12,919 nucleotides of DNA, from positions 1 through 12,919 of the forward strand of contig JAJYZU010000020.1 in the NCBI GenBank assembly GCA_021799755.1, read 5' to 3'. Below the pieces are notes generated by a model, which saw nothing but the letters and a program-made list of their open reading frames with translations, was not told the DNA's origin and made no database searches. The stretch is from Thermoplasmata archaeon (GTDB taxonomy: Archaea; Thermoplasmatota; Thermoplasmata; Thermoplasmatales; Thermoplasmataceae). Positions 12,739 to 12,919 of the stretch are shown one piece after another (within the stretch, counting starts at the first letter, position 1; every line of letters starts with the position of its first letter). The position numbers and the translations under genes are program-made.

Positions 12739-12919
12739 TCAACCAACCCAGAATGCCTCAAAAAATGAATTCAATTGACCCTCCTGGCTTAAATTATACC
12801 TTTCAATTTCCATCAGCAAATCTGAGGCATATTGAGAATACATGACCGATTCAGGATGATCATGGTATCTATTTTCATTCCCGATCAATCATTGCTTCCG
12901 GAGAGTAAGGATAGGTAGG
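12739..12919 (-). pseudogene. Frameshifted gene remnant running off the right edge (unrecognised)
   Basis: At the window edge one minus-strand frame reads PTYPYSPEAMIDRE and stops at TGA (12875-12877). Another frame, open from a TTG at 12888 to a TGA at 12739-12741, reads IGNENRYHDHPESVMYSQYA followed by SDLLMEIERYNLSQEGQLNS and FFEAFWVG. Both look coding and the join would need a single frameshift between about 12875 and 12890. I take this as the C-terminal end of a gene lying mainly to the right. A short intact gene starting at the TTG is the alternative. The family is not recognised. Confidence 0.3.

Noticed and set aside
1..12919. CRISPR array, tRNA or rRNA gene
   Set aside because: No regularly spaced repeats, cloverleaf-like segments or rRNA-like stretches were seen on either strand.

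Overview
The window looks like chromosomal DNA from a thermoacidophilic archaeon, most likely of the order Thermoplasmatales. The evidence is archaeal: AT-rich TATA-like boxes lie about 26 nt upstream of several start codons, which fits leaderless transcripts, while other genes carry GGAGG- or GGTGAT-type ribosome binding sites. Codons such as ATA and AGG are common. A sulfide:quinone oxidoreductase, DsrE and TusA set and a 2-hydroxyacid dehydrogenase beside a class V aminotransferase fit that group. The species cannot be named from the sequence.

Layout. Positions 1-4365 read on the minus strand. In order of transcription they hold a SerA-like dehydrogenase and a class V aminotransferase (2 nt apart, probably serine biosynthesis), an ABC ATPase with its overlapping ABC-2 permease (drug or lipid export type, own promoter), and the first 160 residues of a sugar/metabolite-type MFS transporter cut by the window edge. 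Divergent from serA is a plus-strand operon at 4602-6496: dsrE2, tusA and sqr. It has a strong Shine-Dalgarno site and a perfect inverted repeat just upstream of its probable promoter. It is converged upon by a minus-strand DHA2-type 14-TM drug exporter (6546-7973), whose upstream region carries a perfect 12-bp palindrome. After a gene-poor 550 bp comes an arsR-family regulator with three cysteines placed like a metal(loid) site, followed 1 nt later by an ACR3/BASS-superfamily transporter that has no cysteine at all.

From about 10 kb the DNA becomes visibly more AT-rich and accessory in character. It holds a 51-residue Lys-rich small protein gene (10172-10327, minus), a possible mobile-element trace with a hairpin, a 2H phosphoesterase (two HxT motifs) with a leaderless start, and a VapBC toxin-antitoxin pair with an operator-like palindrome covering its start. 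The last 650 bp contain reading frames that look coding but are broken by in-frame stops and a frameshift, probably a decayed gene cluster.

How it fits together. SerA and the aminotransferase would make phosphoserine. SQR oxidises sulfide and passes electrons to the quinone pool, and TusA and DsrE2 are expected to carry the resulting sulfane sulfur. The exporters and the arsR-transporter pair suit a metal-rich acidic habitat. The right third looks like a turnover zone where toxin-antitoxin genes and gene debris have accumulated.
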